Notes under the pieces: model-generated
The model's database searches: none
Seen by the model: only the letters and a program-made list of their open reading frames with translations
What the model was told of the DNA's origin: nothing
Assembly (NCBI RefSeq): GCF_937859865.1
Contig: NZ_CALMAT010000018.1
Span: 68,218-122,769 of the forward strand
From: an uncultured Mucilaginibacter sp.
Lineage (GTDB): Bacteria > Bacteroidota > Bacteroidia > Sphingobacteriales > Sphingobacteriaceae
Direction: 5' to 3'
Length of the DNA: 54,552 nucleotides
Part shown: piece after piece, positions 34,380 to 42,679 of the stretch
How positions within the stretch are numbered: position 1 is the stretch's first letter
Layout: each line of letters opens with the position of its first letter
Made by a program: the position numbers and the translations under genes

Positions 34380-34799
34380 ATGAAAAAGTTGATTTTATTA
34401 AACCTGATGCTTCTTTTAGCAGCCTTTTCTTTTGCCCAAGACCAAAAGGCGATTTCAAATTTGCTGGAAAAGCAGCGTTTGGCCTGGAACCGCGGCGATT
34501 TAGATGGCTATATGCAAGGTTACTGGAAATCGGATTCGTTGCTTTTTGTGGGCAAAAACGGACCCAAATACGGCTGGAAAACCACACTCGAAAACTATAA
34601 AAAAAGTTATCCGGACGATTCTGCCATGGGAATTTTGACTTTCAACATCTTGCAAATTAATGTTATAGATTTAAAAAATGCGTTTGTTTTAGGCGAATGG
34701 AAGCTAAAACGCGAAGCCGATGAGCCACAAGGATTTTTTACACTTTGGCTGAGAAGAATTAGGGGCGAATGGAAGATTGTGGCTGATCATTCGAGTTGA
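34380..34799 (+). CDS. Secreted NTF2-like (DUF4440-type) protein
   Basis: The 139-residue protein has a signal peptide (MKKLILLNLMLLLAAFSFAQ) and then a cone-shaped NTF2/SnoaL fold: ISNLLEKQRLAWNRGDLDGY is the first helix pattern, NYKKSYPDDSAMGILTF the middle, and FFTLWLRRIRGEWKIVADHSS the closing strand. No catalytic set can be proposed. An exact window-wide repeat codes MLLLA inside the signal peptide (34407-34418), showing that the repeat can supply hydrophobic residues. It is divergent from PfkB by 59 bases and convergent with the Abi gene (7 bases between stops). Confidence 0.82.
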   Translation: MKKLILLNLMLLLAAFSFAQDQKAISNLLEKQRLAWNRGDLDGYMQGYWKSDSLLFVGKNGPKYGWKTTLENYKKSYPDDSAMGILTFNILQINVIDLKNAFVLGEWKLKREADEPQGFFTLWLRRIRGEWKIVADHSS

Positions 34800-34806
34800 A
34801 CAGGTA

Positions 34807-35535
34807 TTATATTGATTGAGCTTTATCAATTGTTTCTTGAACCATATCAAGGTTAGATATAAGTTTTAAAAGCTCAGGGTCAATCAATTCAAGTAAATTG
34901 ATGATTGAATTGTAAACCGCTAATGTTTCTGTAAAATCTATAACATTACCATTAAAGCAAACAGGTTCATTATGGTTAATTCGGTTTCTAAATATCCTTA
35001 CTTTATCTAATTCGTCTTTAATATCTTTTCTGCCATATCCCGATGGCAACGTTTGAAATATCTGTATCGGTTTACCTTTTAAAAGCCGATAATGATGCAC
35101 TTCAAACAAATCACTCCAAAATCCAAATGTTTGTTCTGCAATTATTTTACCACTTGTGATAAGGGTTCTTGTATTTTGAAGCCGTTTTTCGGCTTTAGCT
35201 ATTTCACGCTTTAAAAAATCGTTTGTTATAACTTGTCCTGTTTGCTTATGGGTAAACCGTAGTGTTGGGTCAGACATAAATCCTGTCTTTTGATTGATGA
35301 TCCAATTAGGGTCATCGAAATGGGAGGTTAAAACGTTATTTAATGTGTTTCGTAAAACTACTTCAAGAATACAAACAAGCGGGTGAAACACCTGCGCCAC
35401 TTTGAGGTTTGCCTTGTATAATTTGACTGTTTTTTCTGTTGAATTGCCTGTTGCAATTAAATATCTGTTTACCCTTGACGTTGAAAAATACCTTTTGAAT
35501 TTACCGAACTCCACTCTATATATTTTGTCATTCAA
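34807..35535 (-). CDS. Abi-like protein (Abi_2/HEPN type)
   Basis: The 242-residue protein resembles abortive-infection Abi_2 proteins: an N-terminal FGKFKRYFSTSRVNRYLIAT, VCILEVVLRNTLNNVLTSHF, a central FGFWSDLFEVHHYR, and VRIFRNRINHNEPVCF. The last holds R-x4-H (R183 to H188), the catalytic pattern of HEPN ribonucleases. Such proteins cleave RNA after phage infection or act as toxins. No partner antitoxin or other defence gene is adjacent. The start is uncertain: a TTG at 35535 is used because no ATG precedes. A perfect -7 box, TATATTTG, lies at 35537-35544 on this strand, two bases before the start, which would make it nearly leaderless. AT-rich relative to its neighbours, suggesting gain by transfer. 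Confidence 0.8.
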   Translation of the reverse strand: MNDKIYRVEFGKFKRYFSTSRVNRYLIATGNSTEKTVKLYKANLKVAQVFHPLVCILEVVLRNTLNNVLTSHFDDPNWIINQKTGFMSDPTLRFTHKQTGQVITNDFLKREIAKAEKRLQNTRTLITSGKIIAEQTFGFWSDLFEVHHYRLLKGKPIQIFQTLPSGYGRKDIKDELDKVRIFRNRINHNEPVCFNGNVIDFTETLAVYNSIINLLELIDPELLKLISNLDMVQETIDKAQSI

Positions 35536-35536
35536 A

Positions 35537-35544
35537 CAAATATA
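35537..35544 (-). promoter_or_regulatory. Putative -7 box of the Abi-like gene
   Basis: TATATTTG on the minus strand, a perfect consensus match. It is adjacent to the proposed start codon. Confidence 0.4.
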
Positions 35545-35611
35545 ATTATTTTTGTTTTGTGATGCTTGGTCAAGCCTCTTGTTTAGAACAACGTAACCAA
35601 GTTTAAGAATT

Positions 35612-35643
35612 AAGACCTGTCAGAGATGACTGGTCTTTTTTTT
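35612..35643 (+). terminator. Orphan rho-independent terminator
   Basis: AAGACCTGTCA and TGACTGGTCTT pair (one mismatch) around a GAGA loop, followed by a run of at least eight T on the plus strand. No plus-strand gene lies upstream in the 75 bases; the Abi-like gene is on the other strand. It may end a short RNA or a read-through transcript. Confidence 0.75.
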
Positions 35644-35795
35644 AAATTAGGGTTTCTTGATTCTTGCCACTTATGGTATTAGTGGTAAACCTATACAAGT
35701 CTCTGCATTAGATTTTATTTAATGGCTTATAGATGAATTGTTATTAGTCATACAAAACGATAAAAACAATTTCCGCTACCAGGTTTTTCCTCTTC

Positions 35796-36458
35796 ATGAA
35801 ACTCCTCTTCAACCTCGAAACCGTCCTAACTCGCATCGAACAAGCCATAGCCAAATATCCAAAAGCGGCGATGTTTGAGTTGTACGAACGCGGTTTTACT
35901 TCTTTGTTTGAGCAACTGGTTTCCTGCATTATTTCTGTCCGAACGATGGATGAAACTACGATTCCGGTTTCGCTGCGTTTGTTTGATCAGGCACGAACGC
36001 CGCAAGCCATGCTTCTTTTACCACATGAAAATTTAACGCAGTTGCTATATGGTAGTAGTTTCCCCGGGCAAAAAGCAGAAACCATGCTGGGCATCGCAAA
36101 AGTTGCAATCGAAAAATACAATGGCCAATTGCCAGCTAGTTTTGATGATTTAATTGCACTAAAAGGAGTAGGGCCGAAATGTGCCAATTTAGCTTTGGGT
36201 GTTGCCGCGAAACTACCGGCAATTAGTGTGGATATTCACGTGCACCGCGTAGTTAACCGCTGGGGAATTACGCAAACAACGCAGCCGGAACAAACCATGC
36301 TTTTCCTGCAAAAAACCATTCCGCAGGAAAAATGGATTGACGTGAACCGTTTGCTGATGCCTTTTGGCAAACACATTTGTACCGGCGTTTTGCCGCATTG
36401 CTCTACTTGCCCGGTTTTGGAGTATTGTGAACAGGTTGGGGTGATGAAGCACCGGTAA
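35796..36458 (+). CDS. nth: Endonuclease III (DNA glycosylase/AP lyase)
   Basis: The 220-residue protein removes oxidised pyrimidines. The helix-hairpin-helix with catalytic lysine is ALKGVGPKCANLALGV; the catalytic aspartate is in ISVDIHVHRVVNRWG. The C-terminal 4Fe-4S cluster has C195, C202, C205 and C211, spaced 6, 2 and 5, the canonical pattern. Start at 35796 gives normal length. An exact window-wide repeat lies in frame (36009-36022, read MLLLPH). A common palindrome repeat follows its stop. Its exact family branch (Nth versus related HhH glycosylase) is not certain but the cluster supports Nth. Confidence 0.9.
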   Translation: MKLLFNLETVLTRIEQAIAKYPKAAMFELYERGFTSLFEQLVSCIISVRTMDETTIPVSLRLFDQARTPQAMLLLPHENLTQLLYGSSFPGQKAETMLGIAKVAIEKYNGQLPASFDDLIALKGVGPKCANLALGVAAKLPAISVDIHVHRVVNRWGITQTTQPEQTMLFLQKTIPQEKWIDVNRLLMPFGKHICTGVLPHCSTCPVLEYCEQVGVMKHR

Positions 36459-36489
36459 ATTGGTATTTCCGATTGTAATTGGGTTTTCG

Positions 36490-36534
36490 GTAGAGACGTT
36501 GCATTGCAACGTCTCTACATTGCAACGTCTCTAC
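36490..36534. repeat. Palindromic GTAGAGACGTTGCA repeat with direct extension
   Basis: GTAGAGACGTTGCA faces TTGCAACGTCTCTAC, then ATTGCAACGTCTCTAC occurs a second time in tandem (36503-36518 and 36519-36534). It lies between the convergent nth and JmjC-like genes. Repeats of this AGAGACG type are widespread between genes of Bacteroidota. Confidence 0.85.
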
Positions 36535-36536
36535 AT

Positions 36537-37418
36537 TTACCGGGGGCTTCCTGCTGCCAATGCTTTTTCTGCCCGTTTTATGGCCAGTTCTTCGCGAAAT
36601 TTAGCATAAGGCGCTTTTAAAGCCATCTTCAAAACACTGTCCACGCCGCCTTTTAAAGCCAAATTGCACAAACTTGCTACTTTACGACTGATGGAAGCAT
36701 CCCAAGCACGCAAACTTAACGAGTAGGAGCCATCAAGATATTTCATCCAATGCCAGTAACCGGTTGGCATAAACAACGTATCGCCATGTTCTAAGAAAAC
36801 TTCCTGGCCTTCTACTCCTTTTAACGCCGGAAATTTGGTGAAGTCCGGGTTGGCAACATCGTAATCCTCCAAAGCATAAGTGGCATTCGGGATGCAATAT
36901 AAACGCCGTTTCCATTTGTTCTCAAACAAAATCACGTGTTTCCTTCCGCCAAAATGGGTATGGAAAATGTGCGGTAAATCAATATCGTAATGCAAAAACG
37001 TAACCGAGTTTGATCCGCCAAAAAACATGGCCGGCATGCTTTCTAAAAATCCGCCCATCAGATCTTTTGGCAGCACAATATCATTCAGCAGTTGCGGCGC
37101 TTGTTTAAAAATGTTGAAGAAGAAAATACGCAGTTCAGTTGGTTGCGTTTTGATCAAATCAATATAATCTGCAAACTTCATTTCGGCTGCCGAGGCGTTA
37201 ATGGGTTTGGAAGGGTCAGCTTTAGAATTATCATAAAGCGGAACCGTTTTATCGCCAACGGCAGCTTTCATGTATTCCGGCGTCCATTTTTCGCGGGCAG
37301 ACCAGTTTTTGGTCAAACCTTTTATTACTAACGGTTTGCGTTTGGCAAGGTATTCTTTTTGAAAAGTTATCGGGTCAATCGTATCAACCGTATCAACCGG
37401 TTTCAGGATAAAGCTCAT
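36537..37418 (-). CDS. Cupin-like JmjC-type iron/2-oxoglutarate oxygenase, paralog 1
   Basis: The 293-residue protein has the FIH-like JmjC fold. The iron triad is H143 and D145 in FLHYDIDLPHIFHTH and H223 in GDTLFMPTGYWHWMKYLDG, all present. The N-terminal FQKEYLAKRKPLVIKG is the family's entry motif, with KPINASAAEMKF following. Members hydroxylate proteins or small molecules using oxygen and 2-oxoglutarate. It ends AIKRAEKALAAGSPR. It is in tandem with a paralog of identical length (37532-38413), alignable without gaps through the active site, and both lie on the minus strand. Target unknown. Confidence 0.9.
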   Translation of the reverse strand: MSFILKPVDTVDTIDPITFQKEYLAKRKPLVIKGLTKNWSAREKWTPEYMKAAVGDKTVPLYDNSKADPSKPINASAAEMKFADYIDLIKTQPTELRIFFFNIFKQAPQLLNDIVLPKDLMGGFLESMPAMFFGGSNSVTFLHYDIDLPHIFHTHFGGRKHVILFENKWKRRLYCIPNATYALEDYDVANPDFTKFPALKGVEGQEVFLEHGDTLFMPTGYWHWMKYLDGSYSLSLRAWDASISRKVASLCNLALKGGVDSVLKMALKAPYAKFREELAIKRAEKALAAGSPR

Positions 37419-37473
37419 TTTATTGGGTTAAAGAACTGCTAAATTAACGTAAACTTAACTAATAAATTAAGCC

Positions 37474-37487
37474 GGTAAAAGAAGTAT
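37474..37487 (+). repeat. Degenerate GGTAAAAGAAGTAT repeat
   Basis: One base off the main motif, lying between the two JmjC-like paralogs. Confidence 0.8.
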
Positions 37488-37531
37488 GATTTGTTTATGG
37501 CAGAAAAAGAAAAAGGCTATGACCAAACCAA

Positions 37532-38413
37532 TTACCTCGGCAGGTCTTCTGACAGTGCTTTTTCGGCCCTTTTGATGGCAATTTCTTCTTTCCAGTCCAT
37601 GTATTTGTTTTTGAAACGGGCTTTCATCAGGTTGTCAAACTTCCGTTGGATGGTCAGGTTGTACAAACTTTTGGCTTTGATGGCCCATGATTTGTCCCAG
37701 GCACGAAGCGAAATGGAGAAAGAGCCGTCCAAATATTTCATCCAATGCCAGTAGCCGGTTGGCATAAACAAGGTTTCGCCGTGTTCTAATATCGTTTCCT
37801 GTCCTTCAATCCCGTTCAACGCCGGAAACTTCTCAAAATCAGGATGTTCGATGTCGTAATCTTCCAAAGCATAAGTGGCAAACGGCAATCCGTACAAACG
37901 TTCTTTCCATTTGTAATCAAACAAAATGATGTGCTTGCGGCCGTTAAAATGCGTGTGAAAGATGTGCGCTAAATCAATATCGTAATGCAAAAACGTAACC
38001 GAACCTTTTCCGCCAAAAAACATGTTTGGGTATTTGTCCAAAAAGCCGCCCATCAAATCTGTTGGCGAGCGGTAATCTTCCAATAATTTTGGTGCTTCTT
38101 TTATCGGGTCAAATAAAAATATTCTTAAATCTGTTGGTTTGTTTTGGATGAGGTCTATATAATCCGAAAACTTCATTTCGGCAGCCGAAGCGTTGATCGG
38201 TTTGGTTGGATCAGCTTTTGAGCTATCGTAAAGCGGGACAACTTTATCGCCTACTGTTTCTTTTAAATATTCAAAAGTCCATTTATGTAAAGCTGGCCAG
38301 GTTTCTGTCGCTTTTTTTATGACCAGTGGTTTGCGCGGAATCAGGTAATTGTTTACAAAGTCTTCTTTTGAAATATGATCTACTTTGTCTATTTGTGATA
38401 AGTTGAAGCCCAT
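37532..38413 (-). CDS. Cupin-like JmjC-type iron/2-oxoglutarate oxygenase, paralog 2
   Basis: The second 293-residue copy keeps the iron triad (H143, D145 and H223) and most residues of paralog 1; its ends differ (MGFNLSQIDKVDHISKEDF at the start, AEKALSEDLPR at the end). The sequence LFDPIKEAPKLLEDYRS replaces NIFKQAPQLLNDIVLP in paralog 1, and at this point it carries a near-copy of the window-wide repeat (38092-38105, read PIKEAP). The pair arose by tandem duplication and has diverged enough that different substrates are plausible. An internal spacer of 113 bases lies between them. Expression as one unit is likely, reading paralog 2 then paralog 1. Confidence 0.9.
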   Translation of the reverse strand: MGFNLSQIDKVDHISKEDFVNNYLIPRKPLVIKKATETWPALHKWTFEYLKETVGDKVVPLYDSSKADPTKPINASAAEMKFSDYIDLIQNKPTDLRIFLFDPIKEAPKLLEDYRSPTDLMGGFLDKYPNMFFGGKGSVTFLHYDIDLAHIFHTHFNGRKHIILFDYKWKERLYGLPFATYALEDYDIEHPDFEKFPALNGIEGQETILEHGETLFMPTGYWHWMKYLDGSFSISLRAWDKSWAIKAKSLYNLTIQRKFDNLMKARFKNKYMDWKEEIAIKRAEKALSEDLPR

Positions 38414-38539
38414 TTTATTAACTTTAATTTAACACAACAAAGATTATACAAAACCGCTTTTTTAAAATGCCAGCACTGTTTTTTGAAAATATGCTGACAA
38501 AAAGAAAACCCGGCGGACGGGTTTCAAAAAAACCACAAA

Positions 38540-38598
38540 AAAGACAATGATTTTTAGGTGGTAAAAGAAGCATGGCAAATAAATCTAAACAGGCCATA
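38540..38598. mobile_element. Half of a MITE-like element
   Basis: Right-hand half only: CAATGATTTTTAGGTGG, an exact window-wide repeat at 38562-38573, then AAATCTAAACAGGCCAT matching the outer arm of copy 1. No left half is visible. It sits downstream of hemW. Confidence 0.7.
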
Positions 38599-38605
38599 GT
38601 TCTGG

Positions 38606-39733
38606 TCAAGGGAAAATAAACAATTGTGCAGCGATATGATCTGCATACAGTTTCCCGGCAAGGGTTAAGGTTAAGTTTTGATCGGTTTTTGCAAGCCAGT
38701 TTTTTTCTAAAAATGAGTTTGCTGCCATCAAAATCTGGGTTGATGAGCCAGCAATTAACCCATCGGCTTTGATTAAATTTAAACCTTTGCTGGTGCGCAA
38801 AGCCGTCATAGTGTATTCGTTCAGCCGGTCTTCCTGCGATAAATTCTCTAAAGTAAAAGGAATATTATTTTGACGGATTGCCGCCAAATATTGCTGGTTG
38901 TTGGCCACGTTCCATTGCCGGGTTTTGCCGTTAAAAGAATGTGCAGAAGGACCAATTCCGAGGTATTTTACGCCTTCCCAATAGTTGGAATTGTGGCGCG
39001 AATGCTGGTCGGGCAAGCTAAAGTTAGAGATTTCATAATGTTCAAACCTATGTTTTTCGGCTTCATCCATTAAAAACTCAAACTGCGCCGCGCTTTGGTC
39101 GTCGTTCATTTCCGGCTGCTTTTTTTTGCTAATAAAAGAAGCAAGCGCAGTCCGTGGTTCAACCGTCATGGAATAAGCCGAAAGGTGCGGAATTTGCAGT
39201 CCGAAAAATTGCTCCAGGTTATACTGCCATTTTTCGTTTGTCAACAGTGGATAACCGTAAATCAAATCCATTGTGATGTTATGAAAACCAGCATTTTGTA
39301 CTTCTTTTATGGCATAAAAAGCTTCCTTGCTTTGGTGGGCGCGGTTCATCCAAAACAAATCCTCATCAAAAAAAGACTGCACACCAATGCTAAAACGGTT
39401 GATTGGCGTTTGTTTTAAGCTGAGGATTTTCTGCGGATTCAAATCATCCGGGTTCGCTTCCAGCGTGATTTCAGCATCTGCTTTTACCGAAAAATTAGCG
39501 AAAACCGTTTCCAGCAAAGCATTGATTTCCGAAGTTTCCAGTACCGAAGGCGTTCCTCCGCCAAAATAAATCGTTTCTATGGTTTCGTTTCCAAGATAAC
39601 TTTTTTGCAGCTCAATTTCCTGCCGCAAAGCATGCAACAACGCTTTTTTATACCTAAAAGAAGTACTGAAATGGAAATCGCAATAATGGCAGGCTTGCTT
39701 GCAAAATGGGATGTGGATGTAAATGCCGGCCAT
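38606..39733 (-). CDS. hemW: Radical SAM heme chaperone HemW
   Basis: The 375-residue protein resembles coproporphyrinogen III oxidase but is of the HemW form, now known to bind and transfer heme. The radical SAM cluster is in PFCKQACHYCDF with C11, C15 and C18 (C-x3-C-x2-C); GGGTPSVL follows, and FSIGVQSFFDEDLFWMNRAH and the later HSRHNSNYWEGVKYLGIGPSAHS are HemW blocks. It lacks the HemN-type N-terminal extension. Three near-copies of the window-wide repeat are in frame (39133, 39298 and 39654). It follows the coiled-coil gene on the same strand. Confidence 0.9.
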   Translation of the reverse strand: MAGIYIHIPFCKQACHYCDFHFSTSFRYKKALLHALRQEIELQKSYLGNETIETIYFGGGTPSVLETSEINALLETVFANFSVKADAEITLEANPDDLNPQKILSLKQTPINRFSIGVQSFFDEDLFWMNRAHQSKEAFYAIKEVQNAGFHNITMDLIYGYPLLTNEKWQYNLEQFFGLQIPHLSAYSMTVEPRTALASFISKKKQPEMNDDQSAAQFEFLMDEAEKHRFEHYEISNFSLPDQHSRHNSNYWEGVKYLGIGPSAHSFNGKTRQWNVANNQQYLAAIRQNNIPFTLENLSQEDRLNEYTMTALRTSKGLNLIKADGLIAGSSTQILMAANSFLEKNWLAKTDQNLTLTLAGKLYADHIAAQLFIFP

Positions 39734-39751
39734 AACGGCAAAGGTAGCACT

Positions 39752-40084
39752 TTAGGAGGCTTTAAGCAGCTTTTCAAGATTAGCCAATCGGCTTTCAAAT
39801 TTGTTTTCGCGTTCCTCAACCGCTTTCAACCTGTTTTCTAACTGCGAAAAAGTAGAAAGGACTTCTTTGATACTTTTCAATTCGCCCACGATAGTTTCGT
39901 TAAACCTGTGCTGTTGCTCCCACTGTTTAACAGAAATGGCCATAAAATCTTTCAGGATAATGTTGGTTTCCTTTAATTCTAAGGCAACGTTATCTACCCT
40001 TTCTCCAACATTTTTTACCTGTGCGTTTGTTTCATCCTGTTTGATAAGCATTTCAGCAATTATCAGTGCTAATTCTTTGTCCAT
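39752..40084 (-). CDS. Small coiled-coil protein, hypothetical
   Basis: A 110-residue, highly charged helical protein with heptad repeats across most of its length: NVGERVDNVALELKETNIIL and SQLENRLKAVEERENKFESR near the end are good coiled-coil candidates. No signal peptide or membrane span is present. It ends AKLLKAS-like (LANLEKLLKAS). I do not recognise a named family. It is 18 bases upstream of hemW on the same strand, so cotranscription is likely. Divergent from the gluconokinase gene. Similar short proteins often act as scaffolds or are of unknown role. Confidence 0.75.
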   Translation of the reverse strand: MDKELALIIAEMLIKQDETNAQVKNVGERVDNVALELKETNIILKDFMAISVKQWEQQHRFNETIVGELKSIKEVLSTFSQLENRLKAVEERENKFESRLANLEKLLKAS

Positions 40085-40135
40085 CCTGTTTAAATATCGT
40101 TCAAATATAATTACAAATTACTTCTAATTTTACCC

Positions 40136-40149
40136 GATAAAAACAGCAT
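40136..40149 (+). repeat. GATAAAAACAGCAT variant repeat before the gluconokinase
   Basis: A GAAG-to-AACAG variant of the window-wide motif, four bases before the proposed GTG start. Confidence 0.5.
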
Positions 40150-40153
40150 TATA

Positions 40154-41674
40154 GTGCAACCATATATTTTAGGCGTTGATATTGGGACGGGCAGCGTAAA
40201 AGCCGTTGCGGTAGGTTTGGATGGCGAAGCAATTGATTCATCGCAAGTCCATTATCCGATGTTGCCAGCAGAAACTGGTTTTGCCGAACAAGACCCGGAA
40301 TTGATTTGGCAAGGTTTTTTAAACTGCATCCAAAAAGTTGTTGCACGTTTAGGCCAGCCGCAGGCTATTAGTTTAAGCAGCGCAATGCACAGTTTAATTT
40401 TGGTTGATGCGCAAGGCAAACCGCTTACCAACATGATCAATTGGGCCGATACGCGAAGTGCGGCAATTGCAGAACAGCTTCGTTCTTCTCCCGAAGGAAA
40501 AAACCTGTACGAACATACAGGAACGCCCATTTATTCGATGTCGCCAATAACTAAGATCATTTGGTTCCGGGAAAACCGGAAAGATTTGTTCAAGCAAACT
40601 GCCAAATTTATATCCATTAAAGAACTGGTTTGGTTTCGGTTATTTGGCCAATTTCAAATTGATTATTCCATTGCTTCAGCAACTGGTTTGTTTGATATTG
40701 TAAAATTTTGCTGGAGCGAAGAAGCTTTAAAACTTGCCGCAATCAGTGCAAACCAGCTTTCAAAACCGGTAAGCACCAGTTACATGCGCCAGGATTTAAA
40801 AGCAGACATCACCAAAATATTAGGCATAAAAGAAGCATTGCGGTGGATGATTGGTGCCAACGATGGTTGTTTGGCAAATTTGGGCAGCGGTGCAAATCAA
40901 CCCAAAACCGCGGCTTTAACTATTGGGACCAGCGGCGCCGTGCGCATGGCCAGCAACAAGCCTTTGTACAATTTTACAGCCATGACTTTTAATTACATCT
41001 TGGACGAACAAACCTATATCTGCGGCGGCGCCATCAATAATGGTGGTTTAATTTTGAACTGGCTGCTCGAAAAGTTTATGCTAAAAGAAGCATTGGCAGC
41101 AAAAGATTATGAGCAATTATTTGAGGCGATAAAAACAGTACCAGCCGGAAACGACGGCCTGCTTTTTCTGCCTTATTTAACAGGAGAGCGGACGCCTTTG
41201 TGGGACAGCAACAGTTGCGGCGTTTATTTTGGGATTAAAACTTTGCACACACAAGCCAATTTTTTGAAAGCTGCTTTGGATGGCGTTTGCTTTGCCATTT
41301 GCCACGTATTGGATGCGCTCAATCAATCCGCAGAAAAAATTGAAGAAATACGCGTAAGCGGTGGTTTTACCGCTTCGCCGGTTTGGGTGCAATTGATGGC
41401 CGATATTATCGGCAAAAAATTAACCGTAGTGCAGGCCGAAGATGCATCGGCAATTGGTGCGGCTTTTCTGGCCATCAAAACCGGAAAGTTTATTGGTTTT
41501 AGGTTGAAGGACAATGCGCAAACCAATCAAACTATCCAACCAAACCCCGAAAAGCACCAGGTTTACAGCAATTATTACCGCTTGTTTGTAAAATTGTATG
41601 AGGATTTGAAAGAAAGTATGCACCAGTTGGCACAGATAAATGCGGCAGAACGGTCATCAATCCAAAAATATTGA
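40154..41674 (+). CDS. FGGY-family gluconokinase
   Basis: The 506-residue kinase begins with the first ATPase phosphate loop ILGVDIGTGSVKAVAV, then ETGFAEQDPELIWQGF, the sugar-binding SSAMHSLILVDAQGKPLTNM, and INWADTRS, a form seen in gluconokinases rather than xylulokinases (which have W-N-D). The ATP site GTSGAVRMAS and the C-terminal SGGFTASPVWVQLMADIIG complete the fold. A GTG start at 40154 is used because no suitable ATG lies nearby. Two exact window-wide repeats are in frame (40827-40838, read IKEAL; 41082-41093, read LKEAL). Xylulose or other sugars remain possible substrates. Confidence 0.85.
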   Translation: MQPYILGVDIGTGSVKAVAVGLDGEAIDSSQVHYPMLPAETGFAEQDPELIWQGFLNCIQKVVARLGQPQAISLSSAMHSLILVDAQGKPLTNMINWADTRSAAIAEQLRSSPEGKNLYEHTGTPIYSMSPITKIIWFRENRKDLFKQTAKFISIKELVWFRLFGQFQIDYSIASATGLFDIVKFCWSEEALKLAAISANQLSKPVSTSYMRQDLKADITKILGIKEALRWMIGANDGCLANLGSGANQPKTAALTIGTSGAVRMASNKPLYNFTAMTFNYILDEQTYICGGAINNGGLILNWLLEKFMLKEALAAKDYEQLFEAIKTVPAGNDGLLFLPYLTGERTPLWDSNSCGVYFGIKTLHTQANFLKAALDGVCFAICHVLDALNQSAEKIEEIRVSGGFTASPVWVQLMADIIGKKLTVVQAEDASAIGAAFLAIKTGKFIGFRLKDNAQTNQTIQPNPEKHQVYSNYYRLFVKLYEDLKESMHQLAQINAAERSSIQKY

Positions 41675-41725
41675 GGTAAATTTGTGGCAGAAAAAATGCC
41701 CGTTTGATCCGGCCCAAAATATTTC

Positions 41726-42664
41726 ATGCGTTTAACGGTTATCCTGCTCCTTGTTTTTTTACTGGTAAAAACAGCATCTGCACAAACAGCCGTTGCGGAT
41801 ACTTTGGTTGAAGCCGAAGCCCCCGTTTTAGATTCTGCAACTTTAGTCAAGCAACAGCTTCGTTCCGATTCGCTTGCCCGTTTTTTTATCACGCCGCCTG
41901 ACCCTAACCGCGCAAACCAATTTATAGACAGCGTTATCAAAGCCAACTTGTACACTGGCTACGCATTTTTAGACCTGCATTTTAAGCCGGTAAAAACAGT
42001 AGTGCAAACCGGCAAACCGCGCAGTTTCAGAGACCGTTGGATGCTGGCCGTGATGCTGGGCTTGCTTTTGTACCTGGCCATACTCAACCGTTTTTTAAAC
42101 AAATCCATCGCTGATATTATAGAATCGTTTTACAGTAAAAGGGTGCTTTCTCAATTTTCTAAAGAAGAAAACCTCATCAATTCGTGGTCGTTTATTTTAC
42201 TGTTTTTATTGTTTGGGGCAACCATCGGTTTGCTGTTTTTTCAGGTAGTGGCTTATTACAACCGAAATTATGTAGACAACGGCTGGCAGCTTTACCTTGG
42301 TTTCACCTTTGCCGTCATCGTTTTTTTTATCCTCAAAATTGTGGTTTTACGGATTTTAGGGCTGATATTTAATATCCGCAGTTTGGTTAAAGAATATATT
42401 TCGGTGCTTTACCTCACTTATTTTAACCTCACTTTTATCAGTTTGCCACTGGTCGTCAGTTTTGGTTTGATTGCCGACAGCTTAAAACTTGCCGTTTTAC
42501 TGGTATTTGGCTTGCTGATCGTGGTAGTTTTGTTTTGGCAATACATCCGCAGCAGTATAAACATTCTTTCGGTGTACAGATTCAGTAAAGTTTATTTATT
42601 TATTTATCTTTGTGCCCTCGAACTATGCCCTGTTTTTATTTTGGTGAAAGCTTTAAAATTATAA
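41726..42664 (+). CDS. DUF4271 membrane protein
   Basis: The 312-residue protein has a signal-like N-terminus (MRLTVILLLVFLLVKTASAQ), a soluble region of about 90 residues, and then about six membrane spans between residues 105 and 310 (examples: WMLAVMLGLLLYLAILNRFL and FILLFLLFGATIGLLFFQVV). It fits the DUF4271 family, known from Bacteroidota and found next to hemD, as here (15 bases). Function is unknown. A variant repeat GGTAAAAACAGCAT is in the signal peptide (41764-41777, read VKTAS). Confidence 0.85.
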   Translation: MRLTVILLLVFLLVKTASAQTAVADTLVEAEAPVLDSATLVKQQLRSDSLARFFITPPDPNRANQFIDSVIKANLYTGYAFLDLHFKPVKTVVQTGKPRSFRDRWMLAVMLGLLLYLAILNRFLNKSIADIIESFYSKRVLSQFSKEENLINSWSFILLFLLFGATIGLLFFQVVAYYNRNYVDNGWQLYLGFTFAVIVFFILKIVVLRILGLIFNIRSLVKEYISVLYLTYFNLTFISLPLVVSFGLIADSLKLAVLLVFGLLIVVVLFWQYIRSSINILSVYRFSKVYLFIYLCALELCPVFILVKALKL

Positions 42665-42679
42665 GAAATACAGCTACTT

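Noticed and set aside
40154-41674. Xylulokinase call for the FGGY kinase
   Set aside because: The substrate region (AMHSLILVD and WADTRS) resembles gluconokinases more than xylulokinases, which carry a W-N-D form; xylulose cannot be ruled out.
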